The notes below the pieces were generated by a model, which saw nothing but the letters and a program-made list of their open reading frames with translations, was not told where the DNA came from and ran no database searches. DNA of 64,000 bases from assembly GCF_050003625.1 (NCBI RefSeq), contig NC_134399.1, positions 151,832,473 through 151,896,472 of the forward strand, in the 5' to 3' direction. Below are positions 1 through 13,700 of this stretch, piece after piece (positions within the stretch are counted from its first letter, which is position 1; each line of letters starts with the position of its first letter). The stretch is from Haematobia irritans (lineage: Eukaryota > Arthropoda > Insecta > Diptera > Muscidae). Made by a program: the position numbers and the translations under genes.

Positions 1-255
1 GAATTGTTATGTATATTGGTGTCAGATGCATATTTCCATTTCCAACCAATTATCGCATACAGTTACTAACAAGCAGAAATGAGCTAAAGGATGTGTTGGC
101 AGTAACTTGAACAGCGTTGGTCAAATGAAACGAAAGAGTTTGAGAAATCCGTATAAAAATGGTCACAAATGAATCGAATTTAAAACCAAAAATGGATTAT
201 ATTTGGAGTTTTCGAATGGGCTACATACGTATTTATAAAAGAACATAAATTAATT

Positions 256-478
256 AACGGTCATTTTCATGATGCTCCGTTAGGCTTTAACTGCCAGTTA
301 ACAGGAAGTAAATTGCAAATATTTTCTTTCCGGTTATCTTTAACTGAAAAAATCAGCAGTTGAGTTTATAACTGGCATATGGAATATATAGGCAAGGTAA
401 CAAATATATCCATAGTACGGTGTAAAAGCTCGATAGGTAATGTAGCACTAACTAAACTTCATGAAAATGGGGGTAATT
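256..478 (-). repeat. Palindromic MITE, GTTAACTGGCAGTTAA family, copy 1
   Basis: About 220 bp with inverted ends built around TTTTCAT..GCTCCGTTAG and CTAACT..ATGAAAATGGGGGT. It is the reverse orientation of the copies at 47.4 and 57.2 kb, sharing GCCAGTTAACAGGAAGTAAA and GCAAATATTTTCT. Non-autonomous, no coding capacity. Confidence 0.7.
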
Positions 479-1639
479 GTCATTATAGCCCTTAACCCTT
501 ATATGCACAGGATCACCGATTCCTTCGAAAAAAATATATAATATCAAAATGGTAAAAAAAGAACATCTACAATCTGCATGCCAAATTTTTTTTCAAAAAA
601 AAACATGTTTTGTTTTTTAAAAAAATAGTGCTTGTATCTTAGTGCGCATTAAGTGCGCATTAACTAGGTTTTTATTTACAAACAATTAAATAATTTTATT
701 TAAGTAGAGAATAGAGATAGTTTTACGCACCAATCAATTTTTTTATCAACATTACTTTCAAATCTGGTCAATATTATTTAACTTCAAATTTGTAGTTTTT
801 TTTTAATTTTTGGTCAAAATTTGATTTTCAAATTTGACTGCAGATTACTCAGAAGTACTTCAAATTTTTCGGAAAAAAACTTATTTTTAAATAAAGCGTT
901 ATGATATTTTAATTGCAACTTGATTTCATAGAATTAGGTCAAAATTTCAAGACGTAAGATTTTTTTCTGGTTGTATCTTAAAAGATACAGTGCGCATTAA
1001 AGAATTAAGTTTTATTGCCTTATCACAATGTTCAAAATGTTTAGATATATGTAAATATAGAGTTCTTTAATATTAACCCTTTAGCTACGGATGCCTACCT
1101 CAGCAGACATGACTTTTATGTATGTTGGATTATACTTTACTCTTATGAAACTTTGTTTTACAGCTTTGTTGATGTATGAAATAGTATTGCATAGAAAATA
1201 CTTTTTCCATGGAAATTTTAGTTTTATCTACCCAGCTTCAATGGCCACTTATCAAAATTTTAATTTAATAAAGAATATTTTGAAGTTGTCTGTCTACCAT
1301 GCTAAACTCAAAACACAATCAACTGCATCAACACTTCGGATCGTAGTATTTTAGTCTAAGCACTTTGTTGTAGTTTATTTCAAAAAAATAAGCGCTTTAT
1401 TTAGCCTTTTTCATAATTGTTTTTTCGAGCCTTATTTTTCATTACATTTTCTCATCAAAAACACCCGCCATCCCTCACATTTTCAATTCAACATATCTCA
1501 CAATTTGTTTTTGTTATTCACCGATTTAGTTTCAGTACTTTTGAAAGTCCCCCTTTTTAAATCCATTCAAATTGTTAATTTTTGTTTTATCTTTTCTCTT
1601 TTTTTTTTGTTCTCGCTGTCTATCCTGCCCGCCATGTAG
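479..1639. other. sdk intron, nothing recognised
   Basis: AT-rich intronic sequence upstream of the first exon in the window. It contains short direct repeats of GTGCGCATTAA (about 645-665 and 990) but no domain-bearing frame; ends with the T/C tract of the acceptor. Confidence 0.5.
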
Positions 1640-1759
1640 CCTCTGCACCAATTATGGAGCTGCCACCACAAAATGTGACCGCTTTGGATGGTAAAGATGC
1701 GACTGTTTCATGCCGTGCTGTTGGTGCACCAAATCCGAATATCACTTGGATTTACAATG
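1640..1759 (+). CDS. sdk: sdk exon: first half of penultimate Ig domain
   Basis: Exon of 120 nt, entering with two bases of a split codon and leaving with one base before a GTAAGT donor. It encodes the N-terminal half of an I-set Ig domain: a proline-rich A strand, the first Ig cysteine (in VSCRAVG) and the core tryptophan (in ITWIYN). The acceptor is a CATGTAG preceded by a long T/C tract at about 1560-1625. Upstream exons are outside the window. Confidence 0.88.
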
Positions 1760-4700
1760 GTAAGTGTTGTCGTGAAAAGCCAGAGGAAAACTTTGCATAA
1801 CCAAAAAAAAGAGTCGCTAAACCCCAGAGGAAGCTACGGGGAAACTTTTTTTTGTTGTTTTAATTTATAAGGATTTTTTCCTGTGATGGCATTTAAATGC
1901 AAAATAAGTAATATTATTTAGTTGTGGACTTAATGCATAATTTAAGAATATTTAGAGGGGAAATTTTTCTTCGACATTGTCCAGTGATATACATAGTTTG
2001 CAGGAATTTGTTTGGTAAGATTTTAAATAAATTAAATTAATGAGAAATGTAAATATGTTTGAGAAATTTTATGTTAGTTCGTCGGTTTCTAAGATACAGT
2101 CTGGCAATTGACCTTTGTTGTTTTCATAGAAATTCTGATGATTTTGATTGGACAGACAAAGTAATGGGCAAGATTTCCTTGGTAGTTTGTGCATTTGTAT
2201 GTAACGCCAAGAAGGAAAAGTCTGAGACCCATAGTTTAGTATACCGATCATCTTAGAATTTAATTTTGAGTCGATTTAACGATGTCCGTCTGTCAGTCCA
2301 TCTATCTGTTCATGTATTTTTGTGCGCAAAGTACAGGTCGCAGTTTAAGTCCAACCGTCCTCAAATTTGGCATAGGGTCGTTTTTTTGGAACAAAGACAA
2401 TCGCTATTGATTTTGGAAAAAATCGGTTCAGATTTAGATATAGCTGTCATATATATTTATCCTCGATCTGGTCATAATTGGCGAGTTTATCAACCGATGT
2501 TCTTCAAATTCCGTACAGCCGAATATTTTATGAATGTCGAAAAACTTGCAAATTATCAGCCAAATCGGTTCAGATTTAGATATAGCTCCCATATATATCT
2601 TTCGTCCGATTTGGACTCATATGGCAACAGAAGCCAAAGTTTACTACCGATTTTCGTGAAATTTTGCACAGAGAGTAGAATTGACATTCTATCAATGCTT
2701 GGTAAATTTGATTGAAATCGGTTCAGATTTAGATTTAGCTCCCATATATATCTTTCGTCTAATTTGCACTTATATGATCTCAAAAGCGAGAGTTTTGTCG
2801 TGATTTCCTTCAAATTTTGCACGAGAAGTACGTTTAACGGTGTAGTTATGTGTGCCAAATTTGATTTAAATCGGTTCAGATTTAGATATAGCTCCCATAT
2901 ATATCTTTCGTCCGATTTGGACTTATATGGCCTCAAAAGCCAGAGTTTTGCCCTGACTTACTACAAATTTTGCACAAGGAGTACGTTTAATAGTATCGGT
3001 AACTGTGCCAAATTTGGTTGAAATCAGTTCAGATTTAGATATAGCTCCCATATATATCTTTCGCCCGATTTACACTATTAAGAGCTATATGGCCCAGTAC
3101 ATGATGTCTTTGCTTACAAACTGTAAGGTCCACGGTTCGATTCTTCGTCTGAACGAAAGGTAAAGTTTAACAAAATTATAAAATCGAATATTTGAGAAAG
3201 ATATAAATAAGAAAAATGCAAAAATTCGAAAGGACAATGGTTGTTTGTCTAAAATTTCGTTTGGGAGGAACGAATTATGTTTTTCCGTGTAGTCGTAGGT
3301 TCTCAATTAGTTTAAATGAAGTTTTCTCTCCCTATGTTATGATTTTGATATTTCTATGTGGACATATTTAATTTGTCCTTAAATTATGATATTAGATTTA
3401 AGGATTTATATTTTTATGAATTTTCACTAAATGAATTTTTTGAATTATCAGTTCTGGTTATTTTTCCCTATTGTGTATTTTTATTGCCTTATATTTAACT
3501 GAATTGTTATCGAGTGAATTTTATTGTGAATTATCATTAAACGAAAATTAAAATCATAGGTTTGATGGATAGAATATCGCTTGAATTTTGTTCTGTTTTA
3601 CTTCATATCCATCAAGGTGAGCATCCACTTGATCCCTTCTCTTCGTAATAAAATACATGATACCCATACTTATACCCTTTTTTTTAATTTGGTTTCTCAT
3701 TTTGGGGCAAAAATTGGAAATCAATTTCCACTTATTATTTCTCGTCCGTGAGAGAACAAATAAGATTACAGCAAACACCATACAGTCCATTAGCTAGCTT
3801 CAAAGGGAGTTCCCATTCTCATTGCTACCAGTTGTCACAACCAGCAACCCCGCTGACGTCTGACTGGAAAGCTCCCCTCAATTGTGTTCACTATGAACCG
3901 TCATTTCGATGACATACAAGCAGTGAAGGAATACGATCGACTCAAACCATTAACGCCCAAAATGAAACTGCCGGCCAAAAATTGATTTTATGGATTTTTA
4001 CACTTGTTTATCACATCTTTGTTTATAGATCATATGCAGTATAAAGCTTTCATACGTGTATTTAAAATTACAAAAATAACGGGTAGCCCATAGATGTTTG
4101 ACTTTAATATAAAGTTCAAAAATAAACAAATATAAAATTCAATAAATATAATTTTTTACCCATAAAATCACCCCTTAAAAATGCCCCCAAATGTGAAAAA
4201 AACACGTCTAAAAATAAAGAATTATGTTTTTCCATGTAGTCGTAGGTCTAGTCGTGGACTAAATGAAGTTTTCTCTTCCTATGTTATGATTTTGATATTT
4301 CTGTGAACCGTCATTGCGATGACATACAAGCAGAGAAGGAATATGATCGACTCAAACCAGGAGAAAACCAAAATTATTGGAAGTTTTTTTTTTTAACCCA
4401 TAAACGCCTAAAATGAAACTGCCGGACAAAAATTGATTTTATGGATTTTTACACTTGTTTATCACATGCGACCAAGTGTCTTTGTTTATAGATCAGATGC
4501 AGTATAAAGCTTTCATACGTGTATTTAAAATTACACAAATAACGGGTAGCCCATAGTTGTTTGACTTTAAACAGTTGGCCTCATATGGGGACGGAGGGCG
4601 GTAATGGGTTAAATACCCCCAAGAAAATTTGAAAATTTAGTATATAAAGTTGAAAAATAAACAAACATAAAATTCAATAAATATAAGTGTAATATATTTT

Positions 4701-7700
4701 TATACCCTTCGCCACTACTGTGGTACAGGGTATAATAAGTTTGTGCATTTGTATGTAACGCCAAGAAGGAGTAATCATAGATCAACCTTTTAGTATACGG
4801 ATCGGCTTAGAATTAAATTCTGAGTCGATTTAGCGATGTCCGTCTGTCCATCTGTCTGTCTGTTGGTGTATTTTTGTGTGCAAAGTACAGCTCGCAGTTT
4901 TAGTCCGATTGTCCTAAAATTTGGTATAGGGTCCTGTTTCGGCTCAAAGACGATCCCTATTGATTTTAGAAAAAATCGGTTCAGATTTAGATATAGCTGC
5001 CATATATATTTTTCACCGATCTGGTCATAATTGGCGTGTATATCAACCGATCTTCCTCAAATTCCGTACATCCAAATATTTTATGAGTCTCGGAAAACTT
5101 GCAACTTGGTTCAGATTTAGATATAGCTGTCATATATATTTATCCTCGAACTGGTCATAATTGGCGAGTTTATCAACCGATGTTCTTCACATTCCGTACA
5201 GCCGAATATTTTATGAATGTCGAAAAACTTGCAAATTATCAGCCAAATCGGTTCAGATTTAGATATAGCTCCCATATATATCTTTAGATATAGCTCCCAT
5301 ATTTAGATATAGCTCCCATATATATATCAGCCAAATCGGTTCAGATTTAGATATAGCTCCCATATATAGCTTTCGCCCGATTTAGAATCATTTGCCCACA
5401 GAGGCCAATTTTTTGCTCCGATTTAGTTGAAATTTTGCATAGGGAGTAGAATTAGCATTGTAACTATGCGTGCCAAATTTGGTTGAAATCGGTTCAGATT
5501 TGGATATATCTCCCATATATATCGTTCGCCCGATTTACACTCATATGACCAATTTTTAACTCCGATTTAGTTGACATTTTGCACAGGGAGTAGAATTAGC
5601 ATTGTAGCTATGCGTGCCAAACTTGGTTGACATCGGTTCAGATTTAGATATAGCTCCCATATATATGTTTTTCTGATTTCGACAAAAATGGTCCAAATAC
5701 CAACATTTTCCTTGTTAAATCGCCACTTCTTAGTCGAAAAGTTGTAAAAATGACTCTAATTTTCCTAAACTTCTAATACATATTTATCGAGCGATAAATC
5801 ATAAATAAAATTTTGCGAAGTTTCCTTAAAATTGCTTCAGATTTAAATGGTTCCCATATTTTTTTTACTAAAATTGTGTTCCACCCTAGTGCATTAGCCA
5901 ACTTAAATTTTCAGTCTATAGATTTTGTAAAAGTCTATCAAATTCTGTCCAAATCGAGTGATATTTAAATGTATGTATTTGGGACAAACCTTTATATAAA
6001 GCACCCAACACATTTGACGGATGTGATATGGTATCGAAAATTTAGATCTAAAAAGTGGTGCAGGGTATAATATAGTCGTCCCCGACCGACTTTAGGCTTT
6101 CTTTACTTGTTTACCCATAAAATCACCCCTTAAAAATGCCCCCCAAATGTGAAAAAAACCCCGTCTAAAAATAACATTTCGCTCTTGAAATAGGTTTGAG
6201 GTAATCATATTCCTTATCTGCGTATAGTAGAGAAAGCCTTTATAATTAATGGATAATTTTAGCCCCCATTTCAATTCTATAATTTTAAAATATTTTCATA
6301 ATTATTTCTAGGAAGTTTTTTATGAAATATGACAATTTCATCCTTTATGATCTATCTATTGGCATTAGAAAATATTTCGTCTTGGGAATGTTTTTTGGCT
6401 GATGTCAGAGTTTAAAATAAAATACTTTCTTAGCTTTATATATAGCGCCTTAGAACCCTAGCCTTAGGCTGTTTCAAAATTGTTTATATACCAAAAATTT
6501 ATGCTATATCAAAGGAAATTTTCCTTTAATCCGGATCCCGGGAAAATTCGAAACTATCCCACTTTTCCGGTAATGGATAAAGTCCGGGAAATTGTTCTAG
6601 TCACCAGTTATAAGAACTACACACAAAAGTGAACACACCATGAAAGAAAATGTAGGTTTATATTAGAAAATTTACAGATAAGTTAATAATTTTTGTCAAA
6701 TTAAAGTAAGCAAAAAAAAAGAAAAATAAGAAAAAATTTCTCACATTTGGCAAAATTTAACTAAAATCAACTAATTTTCATGAACTAAAATAATGTTAAA
6801 TCGGCTATAACAAATTTCGTTGTCTTTTTTCTGGGGATATAGATATAAACGATACCCTTGTATTTTGCAATAATATTAATTGTTATAATTGTATTTTGCA
6901 ATAATATTAATTCATTTAATATTAAACTTGGTCCCACACCAATCATTAGTACCACCTCTATCTCTGGTTCGGACACATTTGACGACGTTTTTCTTTGATA
7001 TATATTTGCTCTTTATACAAAAAAAGAACTCATAACCTTATGAAAACAAGCATGAAATATATGTAAATTAATGAAATATTTGTATTAATTACATTTAACT
7101 ATATATAAATGTTTTACAATACTAATCATCAATGTTTTTTTTTTTTTCTTTTTTATTTCTTTTTTCCCCTAACAAATTGCTACGATATAAAAACAAAAAT
7201 GTCTGCAATATATTTGATCACTAACCTGAAATTAAAAAAAAAAACCTCTGTGTGAAAAATTCAACAAACGGATGTTGATGAATTATTCTAAACACAAAAT
7301 AATAATAACAACAACCGTTCAACCAACCTACCAACCATCTACCTTCACCTATCAAATACGAAAATCACCAAACCCAAATGCTAAACAAACAAAATAATAC
7401 CCAATGTCCCTCTGCAAAACCCCAAATTGCCTTTTTTAATGGACACTTTTGGCGCCATTTGCACTATTGCCTCACCAAATATGCATTTCGTTTTTTTTTT
7501 TCCTTTGCTTTTTTCCGTATCCGGTATTTGGTGTTTCGACACGTATGGGAATAAATCCATTGGGTCACTCATTCACTCACACCATTTTGGCATTTATATT
7601 TTGCTATGTGACACTGAAACTTTATGGCTCAAATGACCAAAACTAAATGGTGTTAAATGTGGCATAAACAATATAATAATTGCGCAAAATGCAACACAAC

Positions 7701-10700
7701 ACTCGGCGGTATTGTGCAATGAATATTTTAAACAATTTGAAATTGTGGCAACAACATCATAATTTAATGCCCACCAATGGGGACGACAATGTGGCGTCAT
7801 AATGTGCCATATTTGGCGGGTGACAAATAATAAAAACACCTTCTATATAAATTGGCGGCGTTGGTGGCATTGATGCGGTATACCACGAATATGCATCGAT
7901 ATTTGCCATACATTGAAAATGGTGCAACGGTGACCATTTTCCAAAACAAAAACAAAACAAAAAAACTGCTAACAACAAACCAACCAACCTATGGCTGGCT
8001 GCCTTGTCTCATAAAACAACGCAAAAACCAACGAACCGGAAATACATGGTTTTGGTTAACAATATCCTTCCGCCTCCGGTTGCATTGCCAAAATATACTA
8101 AAAACACCAAACAATGGGCAAAACCAACGAAAAACGCACTCTTGACACCATCATCCATGCTCGACATCATTTACACTGTGTGATGACCATGATATTCTGC
8201 TGACACCAAATCGATGACAACATTTTGCTTGGTCTATTTCGCCTTCCGATATACTTGTTTGCATTTGTCTCTGTGTGTGTATGTGTATGTGGGTGTCCGT
8301 ATGTGTGTATGGATATTTAAACCATGGACAACAACATTGTCATCATTAACAATACCATTATGATGGGGTTGATTACAAAAACAAAAATCGCTTCGACAAC
8401 CCCATTAAAACGCTATTTGAAAATATGAACACGGGGCATTTTTGGTGGCTCATGTTGGCCATGGAATTTATGGAAATTTTGTACTGCATTATAAATTCAA
8501 TGGGACTTGCAACATCCTCGATGTGGCTATTTTCCATTCTTAATTTCTTCCCATACATTGTCCAATTATGAACATGTCATGTCATCATCCATGATCCAAA
8601 ACCAATATTTACTCCTGTCCATATGTATGCTTGTTGCCGCTGACTGTTGATGACAATGAAAACAGAAACCCAGCTTGTTGAGATTTCAAGTCGTATCCAA
8701 ATTTTGGAATCTGGCGATTTATTAATTTCTAATGTTCGTGAATCTGATGCTGGCCTCTATACATGTGTTCGATCCAATGAAGCTGGCACAGTAAATGGTG
8801 AAGCTTATTTAGGTGTTTTAGGTAAGTACATTTGAATAATTATTTTAATCTCCAATCTAATTAACAATCACAATTACTAATATACAATTACATAACTGCT
8901 TAAATCGACGTTAGGATTTAGCGAATAAATTGCTCGGTCCCATGGTAGTCGTTGAATTATGTTGCTTTAGTGTATACATGCATAACCCACAAAAAATTAT
9001 GTTAATATACTAGCATACCGTTTGTGGATAGTTGATTTGAAGCAAATTTTTTTAAAAAACTAACATAAAGCTAAACAACTCAAAAAATATGAAAATGTGT
9101 TAGGAAGAAATAAAAATCAAAAAAGGTTTTGGAAAAAAATAAAAAAATAAGAATCTTTTTGAAAATTAGGAAAAGTAAACTTTTTGATTTCAGAATAAAG
9201 AAACACAATTATTTGACTTGATTTTTTTGTAAAATGTCAGCATAAAGAGAGCTATATCACACTTCTTTTTTGACTTAGTTTAAAAAATTTCAGACCCCGA
9301 TTTTCGACTTCCAGACATTTGTGGAAAAATTCTAAAACTTTTCCATAGAAGGTTACACCCAGAGAAGGATTATGATCACCTCAAACATGTTTTAAGAGCA
9401 AAATGTTATTTTTGGATGGTTACCATGTAACATGGTTTTCGCAACCATGTTATTTTCTCGGAAATCATGTATCTGATTTCGGCAAGCAGGTTATATTTGA
9501 CGAGAAAATAACATTTTAGTGACAAACATGTTACATGGTCACCATACAAAAATAACATTTTGCTCTGGAAACATGTTTGAGGTGATCATATTCCTTCACT
9601 GCGTGTAGGTTAGGTGGCAGCCCAATGTATCAGGCTGGACTATTCAGTCCATTGTGATACCACAGTGGTGAACTTGTCTCTTATCACTGAGTGCTGCCCG
9701 ATTCCATTTTAAGCTCAATGACAAGGGACCTCCTTTTTATAGCCGAGCCCGAACGGCGTTCCATATTGCAGTGAAACCACTTAGAGAAGCTTTGAAACAC
9801 TCAGAAATGTCACCACCATTACTGAGTTGGGATAGAAACAAAGTTCTGTAGAAATCAAATAGTGAAATTTTCTATAGAAATAAATCTTTGAGAATATTTT
9901 CTATAGAAATCGAAACTTTTGCCAAAATTTTCTATAGAAATCGAAATTTTTGTCAAAATTTTCTATAAAAATAAAATTTTGAAAAAATTATGTATAGAAA
10001 TAATTTTTTTGCAAAAACTTTCCATAGAAATAAAATGTTTGGAAAATTTTTCTGTAGAAAATACATTTTGGAAAAATTTTCTATAGAAATAAAATTTTAC
10101 TACAATTTTGTAAAACTTTCTATAGAAATAATATTTTGAAAAAAATTATGTATAGATATAAATTTTTTGCAAAAACTTTCTATAGAAATAAAATGTTGGA
10201 AAAATTTTCTGTAGAAATTACATTTTGGAAACATTTTCTATAGAAATAAAATTGTAGTAAAATTTTATTTATATAGAAATACAATTTTAGTAAAACTTTT
10301 TATAGAAATAAAATTATTATTTATTTAATACAAGATTTACAATCACAATAAATGTTGAAAATAAATATAAAAAAATAGGTGCTAACAACAAAGGTTTTTG
10401 ACCTATAGAAATAAAATTTTGAAGACATTTTCTATAGAAAAAAATTAGAAAAATGTTCTATAGAAATAAAATTTTGCAATATATTTCTTCAGAAAAAAAT
10501 GGTTATTGTTTTGATTTCAGCTTAGAACCATACGTTGACTAAACTACAAGAGTAACTTAACGAATAATGGAAACATTTGTTTGTCAAAGTTATTTGGGCA
10601 TTTTTTTGCAAAAATTTTCTATAGAAACAAAACTTTGCAAAATTTTTCTATAGAAATAACTTTTTTCCCAAAATTTTCTATTGATATACAATTTTCAAAA

Positions 10701-13700
10701 ATTTCTAATGGGTACACCTCTTTAGACTGAAAGATACAATTTTGCAAAATTTTTCTATAGAAATAACTTTTTCCAAAAATTTTCTAAAGAAATAAAATTA
10801 TCAAAAATTTTTGTATTGAAATAAAAGTTCGCGAAAGTTTTCTATAGAAATAAGTTTTTCCAAAAATTTTCTAAAAAAATAAAATTATCCAAAAATTTTC
10901 TATAGAAATAAAATTTTTCAAAAATTGTCTATAGAAATAAAATTTTGCAAAAAAGTTCTTAGAAACAAAATTTACAAAAATTTTCTATAGAAAGAAAATT
11001 AATTAAAAATGTCTATACAAACAAAATTTTGACGAATTTTCTTTCATTCTAACTACAAAAATTTGATCAAAAACTTTAAAATAAGATTTTTAATTTTGTG
11101 GATTTGTAATAAAACAGAAAAGAAGATCCTATTGAACGAAAATTTGGGTAAAATATCCTATAAAATGAAAATTTTGACAATATTTTCTGTAGCAATAAAA
11201 TTTTGCAAAAATTTTCTATAGCAATAAATTTTTCCAAAAATTTTCTATGGAAATAAAATTTTCCAAAAGTTTTCTATAGAAACAAAATTTGCAAAAATTT
11301 TCTGTAGAAATAAAATATTGCAAAAAAATTTTATAGATATAAAGTTTTGCAAAAATTTTCTATAGAAATAAATTTTTGCAAATATTTTCTATATAAATAA
11401 AATTTTGTAAACGTTTTTATAGACACCCATATACTTTATTTAAAATTTCCCATCAAAGCAAAATATTTGGTTTTCGTTCATTCTAATTAAGGGAAAATTG
11501 CATTCAACTGGAAAAAATGCTCTGTAGTCATAACGACTTTATTCCAATTAGCAAAACTGTAAGTGGCTAGTTGAGCCATTGCCAAAATGTGACAATTTTA
11601 ATCATAGTTTTTCTACTATAGTTGGTTATTACAAGTTCTTCAGTGATTTTCGGCGGTTAATAGCCATGGCGTGATGATTTCATAGATTTTAGAACCCTAT
11701 GTTAATTGGATTTCATCCAGATTATTATGGCAAATATGTCGTACTCTATAGCTATATTTTCCCACTCTCTCTCTCTCTATAATGTCATATAGGTTTCAGA
11801 ATAGCATTATGATTACACTCTGTGGCAAACAAAAAAAGCTAATTAGGATTGTGCCCATAAAAATGCAGATATGCGGAGAGTAGCCAAATCCATATGCAAA
11901 ATAAAATTGGCATAATTCCAGGCAAACAAAATAGATTACCATGTATGGTGTTAAAAACGAGTTAAACTATCTAAATGAAATATCATCATTGACCAAGAAA
12001 AAACTTTAGAGGCTAAATGATGTTGCCTATAAAGTATAATTATTTTAGGGTATTTGTATTAAAGTTTATAATTATTTGAGACTTTATATGATTGTTATTA
12101 GAGCTAAATAAATATGAAAAAACATTGTTTGTATTGAAACAATAGCGAAAATGAGATTGTGAACTTTGTTGTTGGGGTAGCATGATTAAAAAGTTATAGC
12201 ATAGTTTTGTTAAAGTTTTCTGGAGATTTCTATTTCTTGTAGTGTATACATTTTGCAATTTTTGTTAATAAGGAGAAATAAGTTATGATTTCATAGTTCA
12301 ATATAGTTGAAATGGTGGAACGTATACTCAACACTGAATAAAATGACTCATACGATATGTGGGCCATTTTGTACATTTAAATTACTTATACGACCCAATG
12401 CAAAGAGACAAATATTTGTTATTTTACAAAAGTTCTAAAAAACTGTATATGTTTTCCATGGAGATCTTACATTATGCTCCTTAACTATTTTATTTTTTAT
12501 TACAATCTTTATGATATATTTGTTAATTTTTGTATATACCACCATGGTAGTTCAATAAGTACATGGTCTACAAAAAAAAACATATATCGATGCTACATCT
12601 TTTTCAACCCGTAAAAAAATCAACTCGTAAAAAACGCGTGATCTTGAAATTATCGTAATCGGTCCGGCAATACGAGATCATGAATTTTTATCATACATAA
12701 TAGTTGTTTTCGGAGTACCAGCTAGCACACTCGATAAAAACCAAATCTAATAGCCCGGTGGAAATGTTTACTGTAACCGTTTACAGGAAATTATTCAAAG
12801 ATACACTAAACAAACATAACCAAAATTTTTCCTATTAAAATTTTAATTGAATTTTGAAAAAAAATCAATTAAAATTGTATCAATTCATTTTTTACTTTCT
12901 TAATTGATATTATCTTATGTGATTGAAGAAATGTTAATAAAAAATTTATTTAATCAATTACTTTCGTGATTGAAGACAAGAAATATTTTTGCTATGTAGG
13001 TGCAAACTCGGCGCCAACCAAGGGACTTTACATTCAACTAAAGGCATGTACTTCATTTCTAGTTAAATTCGATCCAAAGATCTTGACCTTCCCTTAAGGA
13101 TTTTGATAGTGATTCCGAGCCAAAGATTCGGCTTCTTTAAAATAAAGGCATTTTTTAGAGGCCTGCGTAGCTTTATATTTACGATAAATAAAATTAAAAT
13201 TAGGATACAGATCATTTAAAATTAGGATACAGACATTTATCGAATTTTCATTCTCTATTCGCGTACAGTAGTCGCGTACAGTTTAAGAATCAAAATTATA
13301 ATGGGTACTTTACAGTAATAAATGTTTTCTTAATTCCACTAAAAAAGGACTTTAAACCAAAGATGCTAAATCCTCAAATACGCTCTATTTTGAGCGTATT
13401 TGTCTTAAACCTAGGTTAGGTCTTAAACCTAAAAATTCAAAATTTCAGTAAATCCAAGGACGATTTCTTTAAATCAAAAAAGTGTTTCCTCATTTTAAGG
13501 AAATGTTGTCTTATGTGCTTTACAGACAATCAGTTATTCCGGACGACAGTGCTCGTGTCGAACATATCCCATATATTGTGCACATTATAAGTTAAGTCCG
13601 AAGGCATAATCGATACTGCTGCATGTTTATGGGATCGATAACATATTTACCGATTATTTAGTCATCGCCGACAAGTCGTATCGATCCGACACACTGTAAG

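Noticed and set aside
2266..5287. Frames with RFRYSSHIYLSS repeats
   Set aside because: Translations of internal units of DINE-like elements.
7594..8145. Overlapping 76-97 residue frames in the sdk intron
   Set aside because: No recognisable domain, overlapping on both strands, codon pattern not coding-like.
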